From the NCBI GenBank assembly GCA_003132445.1, contig PKXU01000136.1:37125-101124 (forward strand): a stretch of 64,000 nt of DNA, written 5' to 3'. Of this stretch, positions 43,803-54,200 are shown one piece after another. The DNA is from Acidobacteriaceae bacterium (GTDB taxonomy: Bacteria > Acidobacteriota > Terriglobia > Terriglobales > Acidobacteriaceae). A model generated the notes under the pieces. It had not been told where the DNA came from. It worked only from the letters and a program-made list of their open reading frames with translations, and made no database searches. The number at the start of each line of letters is the position of its first letter. Position 1 is the first letter of the stretch. The translations under genes and the position numbers were made by a program.

Positions 43803-43850
43803 CACACTAAGATAGTCACATTAAGATAATCACTTTCAGATAATCACATT
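43803..43850. repeat. Three tandem 14-bp repeats upstream of GH67
   Basis: cacactaagatagt, cacattaagataat, cactttcagataat and a partial cacatt, head to tail. A weak extra unit (tattccaggatatt) precedes. They sit between the divergent GH67 gene and the small secreted protein gene. Confidence 0.8.
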
Positions 43851-43898
43851 GCTTTTCCCTCTGGGAAGGCCTACGATTCGCGGGAATGGAGGCCCACG

Positions 43899-44294
43899 AT
43901 GACTTCCTGCGCCCCACTTTATAACCGACTCCTGAAACTTGCGGTAATCAGTTTTCTGGCCACTTCCGCGTTTGCCCAGGCACTGCCAAAATACGATCCC
44001 GCCACCGAAGGCAAGTTTAAGGGAATCGTTGAAGAACTGAAGTTCGTTCCTCCGTCCGGCGCAAAACCGGTGGCATACCTCGTGTTGAAGAGCGGGCCGG
44101 ATGCCATGCAGATATTTCTTTGTCCCAAGAAATTTCTCGACGACATGGGCGTGGATTTCAAAGCGAATGATGAGGTTGAGGTCACCGGCTCCAAAATTAA
44201 GCAAGATGGCGCAGACCTGACTCTTGCCCGCGAAGTCGTCAAAGGCGGGGACACGCTGACATTGCGTTTTAAAGACGGCAAACCCGCCTGGTAG
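43899..44294 (+). CDS. Small secreted protein, OB-like beta fold, unknown function
   Basis: A 131-residue exported protein; signal peptide ~1-26 (LLKLAVISFLATSAFA). The mature ~105 residues alternate beta strands (GKFKGIVEELKFVP, VAYLVLKSG, MQIFLCPKKFLDDMG, DEVEVTGSKIKQDGADLTLAREVVKGGDTLTLRFKDGKPAW), a pattern like the OB-folds of small periplasmic proteins. The segment EVEVTGSKIK..ADLTLAREV is the OB-like core. There is one Cys and no enzymatic motif. Function unknown. It is divergent from the GH67 gene, and the 14-bp repeats lie between. Confidence 0.75.
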   Translation: MTSCAPLYNRLLKLAVISFLATSAFAQALPKYDPATEGKFKGIVEELKFVPPSGAKPVAYLVLKSGPDAMQIFLCPKKFLDDMGVDFKANDEVEVTGSKIKQDGADLTLAREVVKGGDTLTLRFKDGKPAW

Positions 44295-44443
44295 CCGGCG
44301 CCGAAGACGGCTGCCTTGACATCCCACGACAGGAAACTAAGAGACCAGAGTCCCAACAACGACCGAATCGAATTGCCATTCCGAGGATCCAATCCTGCTA
44401 CCTGATACTCTGAAACGAGACCATTCAGGGAGCCATCACATCA

Positions 44444-46252
44444 TTGCCGCCGCTGATTAACGTTCGCAGCATTTCAAAAGCCTTTGGAGCCGAGCCTCTT
44501 TTCCAAAACGTGTCCTTCACAGTGTCAGAAGGAGATCGCGTCGGGCTGATTGGTCCCAACGGCTCGGGGAAATCCACTCTTCTCCGCATTCTTGCCGGCA
44601 CAGAAGAGACTGATGACGGAGAGATCGCTGTCCGCAAGCGAATTCGCCTGAGCTACGTGGAACAGAAGTCGGAATTCCGTTCAGAAGACACTGTGCGTTC
44701 CGTGGTCGAGGCTGCGATGAACAGTTCTGCGGTGCCAGAGTCGGAACGCGGAACGCGTTTTGCTGAGACACTCGGACGCGCGGGCTTCGTGAATCTGGAA
44801 GCCGAAGCTGTCGCGCTTTCCGGCGGATGGCAGAAACGTCTCGCGATTGTGTTGGCGCTGGTGCAGGCTCCGGAGATTCTTCTGCTCGACGAACCCACGA
44901 ATCATCTCGACTTGGCCGGCATCGAGTGGCTGGAAGAGGTGCTCAAGCAAGCCGCGTTCGCTTGCGTGGTGATCAGTCACGACCGCTATTTTCTGGAGAA
45001 TGTCGCGACGGAAATGGCCGAACTCAGCCGCGTCTATCCCGACGGATTGTTGCGGGTGAAGGGACGATACAGCACATTCCTGGAAAAGAAAGAAGAATTT
45101 TTGCACGCGCAATCGAAGCGGCAGGAGGCGCTGGAAAACCTGGTTCATTCTGAAATCGAATGGCTCCGCCGCGGCGCCAAGGCGCGCACTAGAAAATCCA
45201 AAGCGCGCATCGACAAAGCCGGCGATTTGATGGAGGAATTGGGCGACCTCAACACCAGAACCCGCAGCAGCGCCGCGCAAATTGATTTCTCGACTACCGA
45301 TCGCAAGACCAAGCGACTGATCGAACTCCAGAATGTAGCCTATGAGATCGGAGGCCGACGGCTGTTCCAGGCACTGAATTTCATCATTACCGCCGGGCTG
45401 AGAGTTGGCCTGGTGGGGCCAAACGGAAGCGGCAAGACGACACTGCTGCGCCTGTTACGCGGAGAAGTTGCCGCGACAGAGGGAGAGATTCGTCGAGCAG
45501 ACAAATTACGCATCGTTTATTTCGACCAGCGACGCGAACTCGATCCCAGCGTGACGCTGCGACGGGCGCTAGCCCCGGAGGGCGATTCGGTTATCTACCA
45601 GGATCGAGTTACGCACGTGGCGTCGTGGGCGGCGAAATTTCTCTTCAAGAGCGAACAACTCGAGCAACCCGTTGAGCGACTGTCGGGTGGGGAACGGGCT
45701 CGCGTTTTGATTGCGCAACTGATGTTGCAGCCTGCTGACGTTTTGTTGCTCGACGAACCGACTAACGATCTCGATATTCCGACCCTCGAAATCCTGGAGG
45801 AAAGCCTGCTCGAGTTTCGCGGCTCGCTGGTGCTGGTAACGCACGATCGCTACATGCTCGATCGAGTGTCGACTGTCGTGCTTGGTCTGGATGGTCAAGG
45901 CGGCGCCGAACGTTTTGCCGGCTATTCACAGTGGGAAGTTTGGCAGGGGGAACGCGCGCAATCGATGGAGAGTCGCGCCCGAGCTGACGCCCGCGACAGC
46001 TCTGGCTCCAGATCAGCGGCTTCTTCGAAAAAGAAGCTTTCGTACCTTGAGGCGCGCGAGTATGCCAGCATGGAAAGTCGCCTCGCCGCCGCCGAAGAAG
46101 TGCTGCAATTAAAGCGGGCCCAGGCGGAAGATCCCGCGATCGCCAGCGATAGCGCGCGGCTTCTCAGATCTCACGCTGAACTGGACGCGGCGCAGCACGA
46201 GGTCGACGAACTTTACGCGCGGTGGGCGGAGCTAGAGAAAAAACAAGCTTGA
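44444..46252 (+). CDS. uup: ABC-F ATPase, Uup-like
   Basis: A 602-residue soluble twin ATPase. Two Walker A motifs (GLIGPNGSGKST near 37; GLVGPNGSGKTT near 325), two signature motifs (LSGGWQKR, LSGGERAR) and two Walker B/D-loops (LLLDEPTNHLDL, LLLDEPTNDLDI) are present, with the ABC-F linker between and a C-terminal coiled-coil domain (~515-600) typical of Uup. ABC-F proteins act on ribosomes or branched DNA; Uup suppresses transposon excision in E. coli. The start is TTG at 44444 with agggag upstream. It has no membrane partner. Confidence 0.9.
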   Translation: MPPLINVRSISKAFGAEPLFQNVSFTVSEGDRVGLIGPNGSGKSTLLRILAGTEETDDGEIAVRKRIRLSYVEQKSEFRSEDTVRSVVEAAMNSSAVPESERGTRFAETLGRAGFVNLEAEAVALSGGWQKRLAIVLALVQAPEILLLDEPTNHLDLAGIEWLEEVLKQAAFACVVISHDRYFLENVATEMAELSRVYPDGLLRVKGRYSTFLEKKEEFLHAQSKRQEALENLVHSEIEWLRRGAKARTRKSKARIDKAGDLMEELGDLNTRTRSSAAQIDFSTTDRKTKRLIELQNVAYEIGGRRLFQALNFIITAGLRVGLVGPNGSGKTTLLRLLRGEVAATEGEIRRADKLRIVYFDQRRELDPSVTLRRALAPEGDSVIYQDRVTHVASWAAKFLFKSEQLEQPVERLSGGERARVLIAQLMLQPADVLLLDEPTNDLDIPTLEILEESLLEFRGSLVLVTHDRYMLDRVSTVVLGLDGQGGAERFAGYSQWEVWQGERAQSMESRARADARDSSGSRSAASSKKKLSYLEAREYASMESRLAAAEEVLQLKRAQAEDPAIASDSARLLRSHAELDAAQHEVDELYARWAELEKKQA

Positions 46253-46258
46253 TTCAAA

Positions 46259-46870
46259 TCACGACGCCAGGGCGAAGGCGACAATCGTGTTTCCGCGTGT
46301 TCCCGATTCTTTTTCGAATTCTTTGAGTAAGCGTGATTCCAGGTCGTCCGGATCCGGCTTCATCTCGCAGGCGGCAATCTGCTGCTCTGAAGCACCATGA
46401 AAGCAAAGTTCGCAGACGCTCAACCCTTCTTCAGACTGTACCGGCGGCCCGAAAACGCGGCAGGTCATGGGGCGCGATTCGTAGAGTTCACAATTTCCTG
46501 TCACGGGATCGAGCGCAGGGCAAGGCTCGTCGTTGGCAAAATCGGCGAAGCGTTGCTTAGCATGGCCTCCTTCATTCAGCACACCGCTGACAGGATCGCC
46601 AGGAAATGTCGGCGCGAAGCGAGCGACCGATTCGCGAGCACGGTGTCGTAGCCGCGCCGCACGATCGGGCTCGGTCTTCTCTAAATGGGCGAGCCCCCGG
46701 CGCAACCGCGCCGCGTCGAGTTGATTGATCGAGAACACTCCAACGCAGCATTGGCAACATCCCGGCCGGCAAACGAGCCATTCTCCGCTCTTGCGAGATG
46801 CATCGGCCAGAGCCGCGTCCACAATCTGGATTAGCTTCTGATCCTTGGAAGATGGAAAGCGAACTGCCAC
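46259..46870 (-). CDS. YkgJ-family cysteine-cluster protein
   Basis: About 203 residues from GTG 46870; the frame stays open into the preceding gene, so the start is uncertain. The Cys pattern of the YkgJ (zinc/iron-chelating) family is visible: CRPGCCQCC near the N-terminus, then EPCPALDPVTGNCELYESRPMTCRVFGPP, and CELCFHGA. The C-terminus is acidic and helical. The family probably binds a metal or Fe-S centre; its role is unknown. It is 31 bp downstream of the permease-amidohydrolase gene and likely co-transcribed. Confidence 0.85.
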   Translation of the reverse strand: MAVRFPSSKDQKLIQIVDAALADASRKSGEWLVCRPGCCQCCVGVFSINQLDAARLRRGLAHLEKTEPDRAARLRHRARESVARFAPTFPGDPVSGVLNEGGHAKQRFADFANDEPCPALDPVTGNCELYESRPMTCRVFGPPVQSEEGLSVCELCFHGASEQQIAACEMKPDPDDLESRLLKEFEKESGTRGNTIVAFALAS

Positions 46871-46901
46871 GTTCTTAGGATAACGCACCGGCCGAAACGG
46901 A

Positions 46902-49100
46902 TTAGCGCTGGTTGAACAGTTCTGTGCGATCGATGCGTTCGCCCTTAAAGACGACGAGCGAGATTCGCTCGGTCGCGGTGATATCTTCCAGCGGATTCCC
47001 GTCGACCACGAGTAAGTCGGCGTCGTTGCCAGGCTGTATGGAACCGATTTTCTTTTCGGCCCGCAGCAAGCGGGCGGCGTTGAAAGTCGCGGCCTGCAAT
47101 GCCACAGAAGGGGGAATTCCAGCCTGCACCCAGAGTTGCATCTCATGTTGCACGGTGGGGCCGTGAATTACGAGAAAGTTCCCCGCATCGCTGCCAGTAA
47201 CCAGCAGAACTCCATGCTGCAGCGCGCGCTTCAGATTTTCAATGGCAACCTTCATGTCGATGGGGTAGCGTGCGAGGTCGGCACGCATCGCCTCCGTATC
47301 CTTGGAAGAAAGAGCGTCTTCAGTCCCCTGCAGGAGTTCGGAGGGTCCCACCTGTTGCACGAGCGATCGCTTTAGCAATCTCTCGTTGCCGGCTGAGAAA
47401 TCTTTGAACGCTTCGCCCACACTCAAAGTCGGATCGTAGAAAGTTCCCTGCTTGGCCATCTGCTCAAATAACGCGTCGGGAATCGCTTCACGAAACGATC
47501 CGTGCTCAATCGAATCAGCCTGAGCCTGCACCGCGTCTGCAACGTCGCGGGCGTCTCCTGTATGCACCGCCAACGGCAGATCGTCCGCATGAGACTGGCG
47601 CGCAATAGCATCGAACAGTCCTGTATCGAGACGGTTGAAAACCCGGCCGCCGGCCCCCGCGTCGAGAATGGCTTTGATACAGTCGACGCCGCGCTTCTTC
47701 AGATCGTCTACTTGCTGCCGCGCTTCGTCGACGGAAGCTGGAAGGCGCAAGGATTGCTTTTCAGCGTTGGCGCGAATATTGGGCGGCAGATCTTTGAAAT
47801 ACTCTGTTCCGTGCCCGCCCGGCGTAGTGAACATCGGCCCGCACGAGAATAACTCCGCACCCAGAGCTTCTCCGCCGTCGACGGTCGCTCGCACCTTGAG
47901 CACGCCGTCCAACCCATCACCGACACTGCGCACCGTGGTTACTCCGCTGTAGAGATAGGCAGCCAGTTCGCGCAGCATATTCTTTCGCGGATCGTACATG
48001 CTCGTGTTGGTATAGAAGCCGCCGGGCGCTCCCAGATGAACGTGCACATCAATCAGGCCGGGAAGAATTGTTTTGCCCACAGCCTCTACGACTTCAGCAT
48101 TTACCGATTTCGGCTCCGGCCCGGCCCCTTCGTAAACTTCGGCAATTTTTCCGGCGCGCACCAGAACGGCTCCATTCTCAATGACTTTGCCGCTGCCCAC
48201 AAAGATGCGCGCCCCGCGTATCAGATAGGTATCGCCGCGGGCGAGTTGACGATTCAACACCTTCGTTTTCGCGATACCGCTGCGCGTGTGTATCTGCCAT
48301 GCGCCCAGCAATAAAAACGGAGCAAGCACCGCCAGCAGCCAGAGTTTTGCCGAGGCGCGAATCTTTTCTTCTTTTTCCCAGCGAAATAACTTGTACGCGA
48401 TAAAAAGGCCAACGGCGGTGGTCAGAATGAGCGCTAACATCGACTCGCGATTCGCCCAAAGTCCTTCGTGCCGTAAGAGCATTCCCTGAATGCCGGTCAC
48501 CATGTAACTTGCGGGAACGAACTGTGTAATCACCAGCAGCCACGGCGGAAACATGGATAGTGGAAACGTCGCGCCGCTCAGAAATAGCATCGGCAGATAA
48601 ATCAGCTGTACGATCAGCTGGCTTTCCTGCATCGAGTTGACAACCGAAGCCAGTATCAAGCCGATGGCGCGAAAGCCGGCAATCGCTACGGAAATGAAAA
48701 TCAGAATCGATCCCATTGACTGGGGCCATGGCATTCCATACAAAAAATGTGCCAGCGTGAGAATGAGAATCACGTTCGGCATGTAAAGAATCCAGCCGGT
48801 GACCACGGAAGCGATCAGCAAAGGAGCTGGAGTGATGGGCGTAACTTTATAGCGCCGCAGAATGTTGGCTTCCCGCTCCTGAACAGCGCGAATACCCGCG
48901 CCCATCAAGCCGTTGCCAAGGATGCCGATAATCAGAACCATGGCGATGACCATGGTGATGGCCGCGCCGCGCTCGGCGTGCATCGCCTGTCCGAAAATGA
49001 AAAAGAAAATGAGCGGGAAAAGGTAGTTGAAGAAAATGACAGAACGGTTGCGCAGAGCCAGCTTCAGGTCGATCGCGATAAGAGCCTTGTAGCTTTTCAT
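46902..49100 (-). CDS. ABC-2 permease fused to an amidohydrolase
   Basis: A 732-residue protein. Residues 1-240 are an ABC-2-type permease with six hydrophobic segments (NYLFPLIFFFIFG; TMVIAMVLIIGILGNGLMGAG; PLLIASVVTGWILYMPNVILILT; SILIFISVAIAGFRAIGLIL; LIYLPMLFLSG..; MLALILTTAVGLFIAYKLF). A seventh (253-269, LWLLAVLAPFLLLGAW) leads to an amidohydrolase (285-730) of the imidazolonepropionase type with all metal ligands: His353 and His355 in DVHVH, Lys476 in CIKAIL, His513, His533 in IEHGS and Asp638 in GSDAG. Seven segments would place the hydrolase in the periplasm if the N-terminus is inside. Its ATPase partner overlaps it by 4 bp upstream. Substrate unknown; coupled export and hydrolysis is inference. 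Confidence 0.88.
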   Translation of the reverse strand: MKSYKALIAIDLKLALRNRSVIFFNYLFPLIFFFIFGQAMHAERGAAITMVIAMVLIIGILGNGLMGAGIRAVQEREANILRRYKVTPITPAPLLIASVVTGWILYMPNVILILTLAHFLYGMPWPQSMGSILIFISVAIAGFRAIGLILASVVNSMQESQLIVQLIYLPMLFLSGATFPLSMFPPWLLVITQFVPASYMVTGIQGMLLRHEGLWANRESMLALILTTAVGLFIAYKLFRWEKEEKIRASAKLWLLAVLAPFLLLGAWQIHTRSGIAKTKVLNRQLARGDTYLIRGARIFVGSGKVIENGAVLVRAGKIAEVYEGAGPEPKSVNAEVVEAVGKTILPGLIDVHVHLGAPGGFYTNTSMYDPRKNMLRELAAYLYSGVTTVRSVGDGLDGVLKVRATVDGGEALGAELFSCGPMFTTPGGHGTEYFKDLPPNIRANAEKQSLRLPASVDEARQQVDDLKKRGVDCIKAILDAGAGGRVFNRLDTGLFDAIARQSHADDLPLAVHTGDARDVADAVQAQADSIEHGSFREAIPDALFEQMAKQGTFYDPTLSVGEAFKDFSAGNERLLKRSLVQQVGPSELLQGTEDALSSKDTEAMRADLARYPIDMKVAIENLKRALQHGVLLVTGSDAGNFLVIHGPTVQHEMQLWVQAGIPPSVALQAATFNAARLLRAEKKIGSIQPGNDADLLVVDGNPLEDITATERISLVVFKGERIDRTELFNQR

Positions 49101-50026
49101 TGGCGCAGGCTCTTTCCGGTCATCTCGATGAAGACATCTTCCAGGCTCGGCTGTTTCAGGCGAACGTCGGTGAGTTCGAGCCCTTGCTGGTCAATCCACT
49201 TGACCAGATCGACAAGCGTAGCTGCTGGGCGCCGCGAGTGTACGGTCAGTGTATGGCCAGTGGAATCCAGAATGCTCTCGGTAGCTTGCGCCCATGTCGG
49301 CCTGGATTCAGGAAACGGCGTGGCGCAAGTTACTACAATGCTCGACGCATTGCGGCTTTGCTGCTGCAGGCGGCTCGGCGTATCGAGCGCGATGATCCGG
49401 CCTTCGTCAACGATGGCAACTCGGTCGCACAAGCGCTCAGCCTCTTCTATGTAGTGCGTGGTCAGTAGAATCGTTCTCTGTTCCCGTTTTAACTCTTCGA
49501 GCAGTGTGTGAATTTCAGCCCGGACCTGCGGATCGAGCCCGGTGGTAGGCTCATCGAGAAAAATGAGTTGCGGATCGTTAATCAGCGCCAAAGCCAGCGC
49601 CAGCCGCTGCTTTTGACCTCCAGACAAGGTTTCATAAAAGGCATTCCTCTTTTCTTCGAGCTGCAACCGCTTGAGCAACTGTTCAGGATTGACGTTGCGG
49701 CTATAAAAGGACGCGAATACATCCATCGCTTCATGAACTCGAATTTTCGCCGGCAGATTCGTTGCCTGGAGGCACACGCCGATGCGATCTTTAAGCCGTT
49801 GGCGCTGTTTGTCGGGATCGAAACCGAGGACAGTGACCTGACCGCCTGTGCGCGCGCGCAGTCCTTCGAGAATTTCAACCGTCGTCGTTTTGCCAGCGCC
49901 GTTAGGTCCCAGCAGCCCGAAGACTTCGCCCTGCTGAATTTCGAAGTCGATTCCTTTCACGGCCTCGACCGGTCCATAGGACTTCTTGAGGCCCTGCACC
50001 GAAATTGCTGGCGAAGCCGAACTCAT
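49097..50026 (-). CDS. ABC exporter ATPase
   Basis: A 309-residue nucleotide-binding subunit: GLLGPNGAGKTTTVEIL (Walker A), Q-loop in GVCLQATNLPAKI, LSGGQKQRLALALALINDP, FLDEPTTGLDPQ, TTHYIEEAERLCDRVAIVDEG. It is of the DrrA/CcmA-like drug-export type with the usual C-terminal extension ending LEDVFIEMTGKSL. It overlaps the permease-amidohydrolase gene by ATGA and must be its energising partner. Confidence 0.95.
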   Translation of the reverse strand: MSSASPAISVQGLKKSYGPVEAVKGIDFEIQQGEVFGLLGPNGAGKTTTVEILEGLRARTGGQVTVLGFDPDKQRQRLKDRIGVCLQATNLPAKIRVHEAMDVFASFYSRNVNPEQLLKRLQLEEKRNAFYETLSGGQKQRLALALALINDPQLIFLDEPTTGLDPQVRAEIHTLLEELKREQRTILLTTHYIEEAERLCDRVAIVDEGRIIALDTPSRLQQQSRNASSIVVTCATPFPESRPTWAQATESILDSTGHTLTVHSRRPAATLVDLVKWIDQQGLELTDVRLKQPSLEDVFIEMTGKSLRQ

Positions 50027-50086
50027 AAGGTGACCGACAGGCTGGGGAAAGCGACAGGCTACCGGAGAATGAAGTGGGAGTCAAAA

Positions 50087-50884
50087 TTACATCCCCAGCA
50101 GGTTATTTTGCAGTTTGGCGTAACCGTGTTCTCGCGCCCATAGATCCAGGGGTGCCGAGGCGAGTTCGTCGACGAGCGGTTCGGCGCGTCCGTTCTTCGT
50201 GAGATCCACGCTCTTGATATAGGTCTTGCACGCGTCACAACATTCCACGCGGATGTAATCGAATTCGCTGGCGGTGAATACCGAAAGCTTCTTATCGTCT
50301 TCACCGCCGCACCCCGGGCAAACAATTCGGCGAAATTCCCATTCGGCGAGGCAAAAAGAACAGATCATGGAACGCGCGCCGCCATCTCCCATCTGCCGCA
50401 AAACTCCCAGGCCAGGCTTGCGATTGCAAAACGGACACAGCGCGAGCGCGCTGCGAGCCGGGTGAGCAGGCGCTCGAGAACGCAAAAGTTCAGCGTAGGG
50501 CTGAAGAAATGCTAAGGCCAGCAGGCCTTGTGCGTCGGAGAATGAGGGGGCGATCCAGACATGTTGCAGCAACTCGGAACAGAAGCTCTTGCCGCGCGTG
50601 CGCAATTCGCGGCTCAATTCGCCCAACGACTTCGGACCATGCGCTTCCGCTACAGAAAGAAATGACTCAAATCTGGAACTGAGAGTCTCCACTTCATTCG
50701 CACTGAGTTCGGCGTGAAAGGTAGATCGGGATTCTCCAGGGAGCCCGTTGGCCAGCCGCCGATTTAAGTCTTGCTGATAGCTGGCAACGTGAGCGTAGTA
50801 GCCGAGCATTTCCCTGGCGAATGGATGCTCGCGGGCAAGCTCCTCCGCGCGCTGGATACGACGCTGCCAGGAAGAGACAGTCAT
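50087..50884 (-). CDS. fdhE: Formate dehydrogenase accessory protein FdhE
   Basis: A 265-residue cytoplasmic protein required for maturation of exported formate dehydrogenases. Four CxxC-type pairs form the rubredoxin-like metal site: CPFCNRKPG, CSFCLAEW, CPGCGGED, CCDACKTYIKSVDL. The N-terminal helical half (WQRRIQRAEELAREHP..) is family-like. ATG 50884 gives the family length; an open frame further upstream (to 51139) has no resemblance. It is divergent from the fdnG-H-I operon it serves. Confidence 0.9.
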   Translation of the reverse strand: MTVSSWQRRIQRAEELAREHPFAREMLGYYAHVASYQQDLNRRLANGLPGESRSTFHAELSANEVETLSSRFESFLSVAEAHGPKSLGELSRELRTRGKSFCSELLQHVWIAPSFSDAQGLLALAFLQPYAELLRSRAPAHPARSALALCPFCNRKPGLGVLRQMGDGGARSMICSFCLAEWEFRRIVCPGCGGEDDKKLSVFTASEFDYIRVECCDACKTYIKSVDLTKNGRAEPLVDELASAPLDLWAREHGYAKLQNNLLGM

Positions 50885-50999
50885 TGTCAGATTGAATGGT
50901 GTCTCGAGTGAAATGGCAAGCGCGGCCACAAACGCGCTACGACGTTGGCTGTAAGTGAATTTCGCATTATAGCATTCGCGTTTCACAGATTGTTTGCTT

Positions 51000-51041
51000 T
51001 GGAAGCCGCAGCGATTATGTTTCGTGCACGGCCGGCTTCCA
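51000..51041. repeat. Inverted repeat in the fdhE-fdnG divergent region
   Basis: tggaagccg (51000-51008) and cggcttcca (51033-51041), perfect 9-bp arms with a 24-nt spacer. It may be a regulator site or transcript hairpin. The rest of 50885-51235 holds promoters only. Confidence 0.5.
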
Positions 51042-51138
51042 TTCCAAGGCAAGCTGGAGGAGTGCCAAGCCTGCGCCTGCGATCTTACGCCGGAGCCGTG
51101 TCGATTTGTGAATAGAATGTGAATACGGATTCTTTCCA

Positions 51139-51167
51139 TTGACCGCTTTGCGGTCTGGGCTTATAGT
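51139..51167 (+). promoter_or_regulatory. Promoter of the fdn operon
   Basis: TTGACC (51139-51144), exact 17-bp spacer, TATAGT (51162-51167), giving a ~60-nt leader before fdnG, whose start follows ggagg (51226-51230). Confidence 0.65.
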
Positions 51168-51235
51168 TCTCGACGTCAGAAGGCGCGAATCGGCTGTCTA
51201 AGGCTGGATGCGCAGACTGATCGCCGGAGGTTTTA

Positions 51236-54200
51236 ATGGAATTCTCCCGCAGAACATTTCTGAAGGGCAGCATCCTTGGCGGAGTGGGTATTTCGACGCT
51301 GGGATTCGACCTGACTCCCGTCTACGCCCAAACTCAGAATCTGAAAATTTCGCGCGCCAGCGAGACGCGCAGTACTTGCCCGTATTGCTCGGTAAGTTGC
51401 GGCGTGATCATTTACACGCTGGGCGATAAGGCGAAGAATGCGATTCCCCAGGTGGTGCACGTGGAGGGTGATCCCGATCATCCGATTAACCGCGGAACGC
51501 TTTGTCCTAAGGGATCGTCGCTGGAACAAGACATTATGAATGACCGGCGGCTGCTGAAGCCGCAGGTGCGGCGGCCGGGAGCGACCGAGTGGGAAGACAT
51601 TTCGTGGGATCAGGCGTACGCCGAAATCGCTCAAAAGGTAAAGAAGACGCGCGACGATTCCTTCATTGAGAAAGATGCGAACGGACATACCGTGAATCGC
51701 TGCGAGGGAATTGCGTTCACGGGCGGCTGCACCGACACCAACGAGTTCAATTATCTGGCGGTCAAAAGCATGCGCAGCCTGGGGGTCTGCTACCTGGAAA
51801 ACCAGGCCCGGGTTTGACACGGCCCTACGGTCTCCAGTTTGGGGCCAACATTCGGACGCGGCGCAATGACCAATGGCTGGATCGACATCAAGAACACTGA
51901 CATGATGTTGATCATGGGTGGGAATCCAGCCGAAAACCATCCCTGCGGCTTCAAATGGGCCATTGAAGCCAAGCTGCATCGCAACGCGAAGACGATTGTG
52001 GTCGATCCGCGACTGACGCGCACGGCCGCGACCGCGGATATGTATCTCCAGATCCGCGCTGGGGCCGACATTGCTTTTCTGGGCGGGCTCATTCATTACG
52101 CCATTCAGAACAATCGCATTGCCCACGACTATCTGGTCAATTACACGAATGCGGCGTTCATCATCAAGGATGGATTCAAGCTTCCCGACGACGGGCTGTA
52201 CTCCGGCTTTGATGCGGAGAAGCAGGTCTACGACAAGGCTACGTGGAATTACGAAGAAGGCGGAGATCTGGCGGGGAAGCCGGTCATGCCGACGCCTGCG
52301 GCTCAACAAGAGCAAGCCGCGCACGCTAAGGGCAGCGATACCGGCCAGGGGCAGGGCCTGCAAGGAGCGGGTCCGGCGGGGGCGAAAGGCGGAGCCGCGG
52401 CAGTACCGCTATTGCCACCGAAGACGGCTTACGATCTGACCTTGCAGCATCCACGCTGCGTGTTTCAACTTTTGAAGAAGCAGTATGAACGCTATACGCC
52501 GGAGATGGTGGAGCGCATCACGGGCATTCCGCGGGACCAATTTCTGAAGGCGGTGGATCTGTTTACGTCCGTCCGCAAAGACGGCGACATGACGAAGGTC
52601 GCCACGATTATTTATGCGGTGGGCTGGACGCAGCACAGCTTTGGCACGCAGATCATCCGTGCGGCCGCGATGATACAGCTCCTGATGGGAAACATTGGGC
52701 GGGCGGGCGGAGGCGTCAACGCGCTGCGCGGGCACTCGAACATTCAGGGCGCGACCGATATGGCCGGCATCTTCGACAATCTGCCGGGCTACCTGAAGAT
52801 GCCGAGTCCCACTGATACCGATCTGGCGACCTACCTGAAGCGCATCACTCCCACGGTTGCGAAACCGGATCCCTGGGATTCCTTTAACTACTGGTCGAAC
52901 ACGCCGAAGTTTGCGGTGTCGTTTCTGAAGGCGATGTACGGTCCGGCCGCGACCAAGGAAAACGACTACGCCTTTCACTATGTGCCCAAGATCGACCGCA
53001 ACTATTCGTGGGTGAACATCTGGAACGACATGTACGAAGGCACGGTGAAGGGCATCTTCGCCTTCGGCATGAACGGCGTCATGATTGGGCCGGATTCCGA
53101 GAAGAATATCAACGCCCTGAAAAAGGCGGACTGGCTGGTGGTTTGCGAAATTTATCCGGACGAGACCAGCGAATTCTGGCAGGCTCCGGGCATCTCGACC
53201 GACGAGATGAAGCAGATCAATACGACCGTGTACCGGCTTCCGGGCGCGGGGTTTGCTGAGAAGGATGGAACGTTTGTAAATTCGGCGCGCTGGCTGCAAT
53301 GGAAGAACGTCGCGCTACCCCCTCCGGGACAGTGCAAGCTGGACCAGGAAATTCTGGCGACGATCTTTTTGAAGGTACGCGAGCTTTATCAGAAGGACGG
53401 CGGAAAATTTCCTGATCCGATCCTGAATGCATCGTTCGCGTACACAAATCCATACAGTCCGTCATTGTCGGAAGTCGCCAAGGAGATCAACGGAAAAGCG
53501 ACTGCGGACATCACCGATCCGAAAACGAATACGACCATCAAAGCGGGACAACAGTTGCCGAGCTTCGCCTGGCTCAAAGACGACGGCACAACTTCCTCCG
53601 GCAATTGGCTGTACTGCGGATCGTGGACTGAAGCCGGTGCAATGACGCAGCGCCGCGGTACCGAAGATCCATCCGGCCTGGGAGTCTATCCGAACTGGGC
53701 GTGGTCTTGGCCGTTGAACCGGCGGGTGCTCTACAACCGGGCCTCGTGCGATGTTGAGGGCAAACCGTGGGACGCGACTCGACGGCAGGTCTGGTGGGAT
53801 GAATCGAAAAACTCCTGGGCGGGAGTGGACGTTCCCGATTTCAAGGCCGATTCTCCGCCGAAAGACCACATGGGACCGTTCATTATGAATCCGGAGGGGA
53901 TTGGCCGCTTGTTCGTACCGTTGGGAGCGATGGCGGACGGACCATTTCCCGAGTTCTATGAACCGATCGAGAGCCCGATTCTAAATCCTCTTCATCCGAA
54001 TCAATCCACGAATCCGGTGGTGAAGAAATACAAAACCGATGCCGACAAGTACGCGATGCCCGGTCAGGAATTCAACGTAATTTGCACCACCTACCGATTG
54101 ACCGAGCACTATCATTACTGGACCAAGAACAATCCCATGAACGTGCAACTAGTTCCCGAGCCGTTCGTGGAAGTTCCAGCCGAACTTGCCGATCGCATGG

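Noticed and set aside
51001..51100. Possible selC (tRNA-Sec) between fdhE and fdnG
   Set aside because: An 8-9-bp stem is present, but the loop is only 24 nt and there is no TCA anticodon arm or T-arm, so it is not a tRNA.
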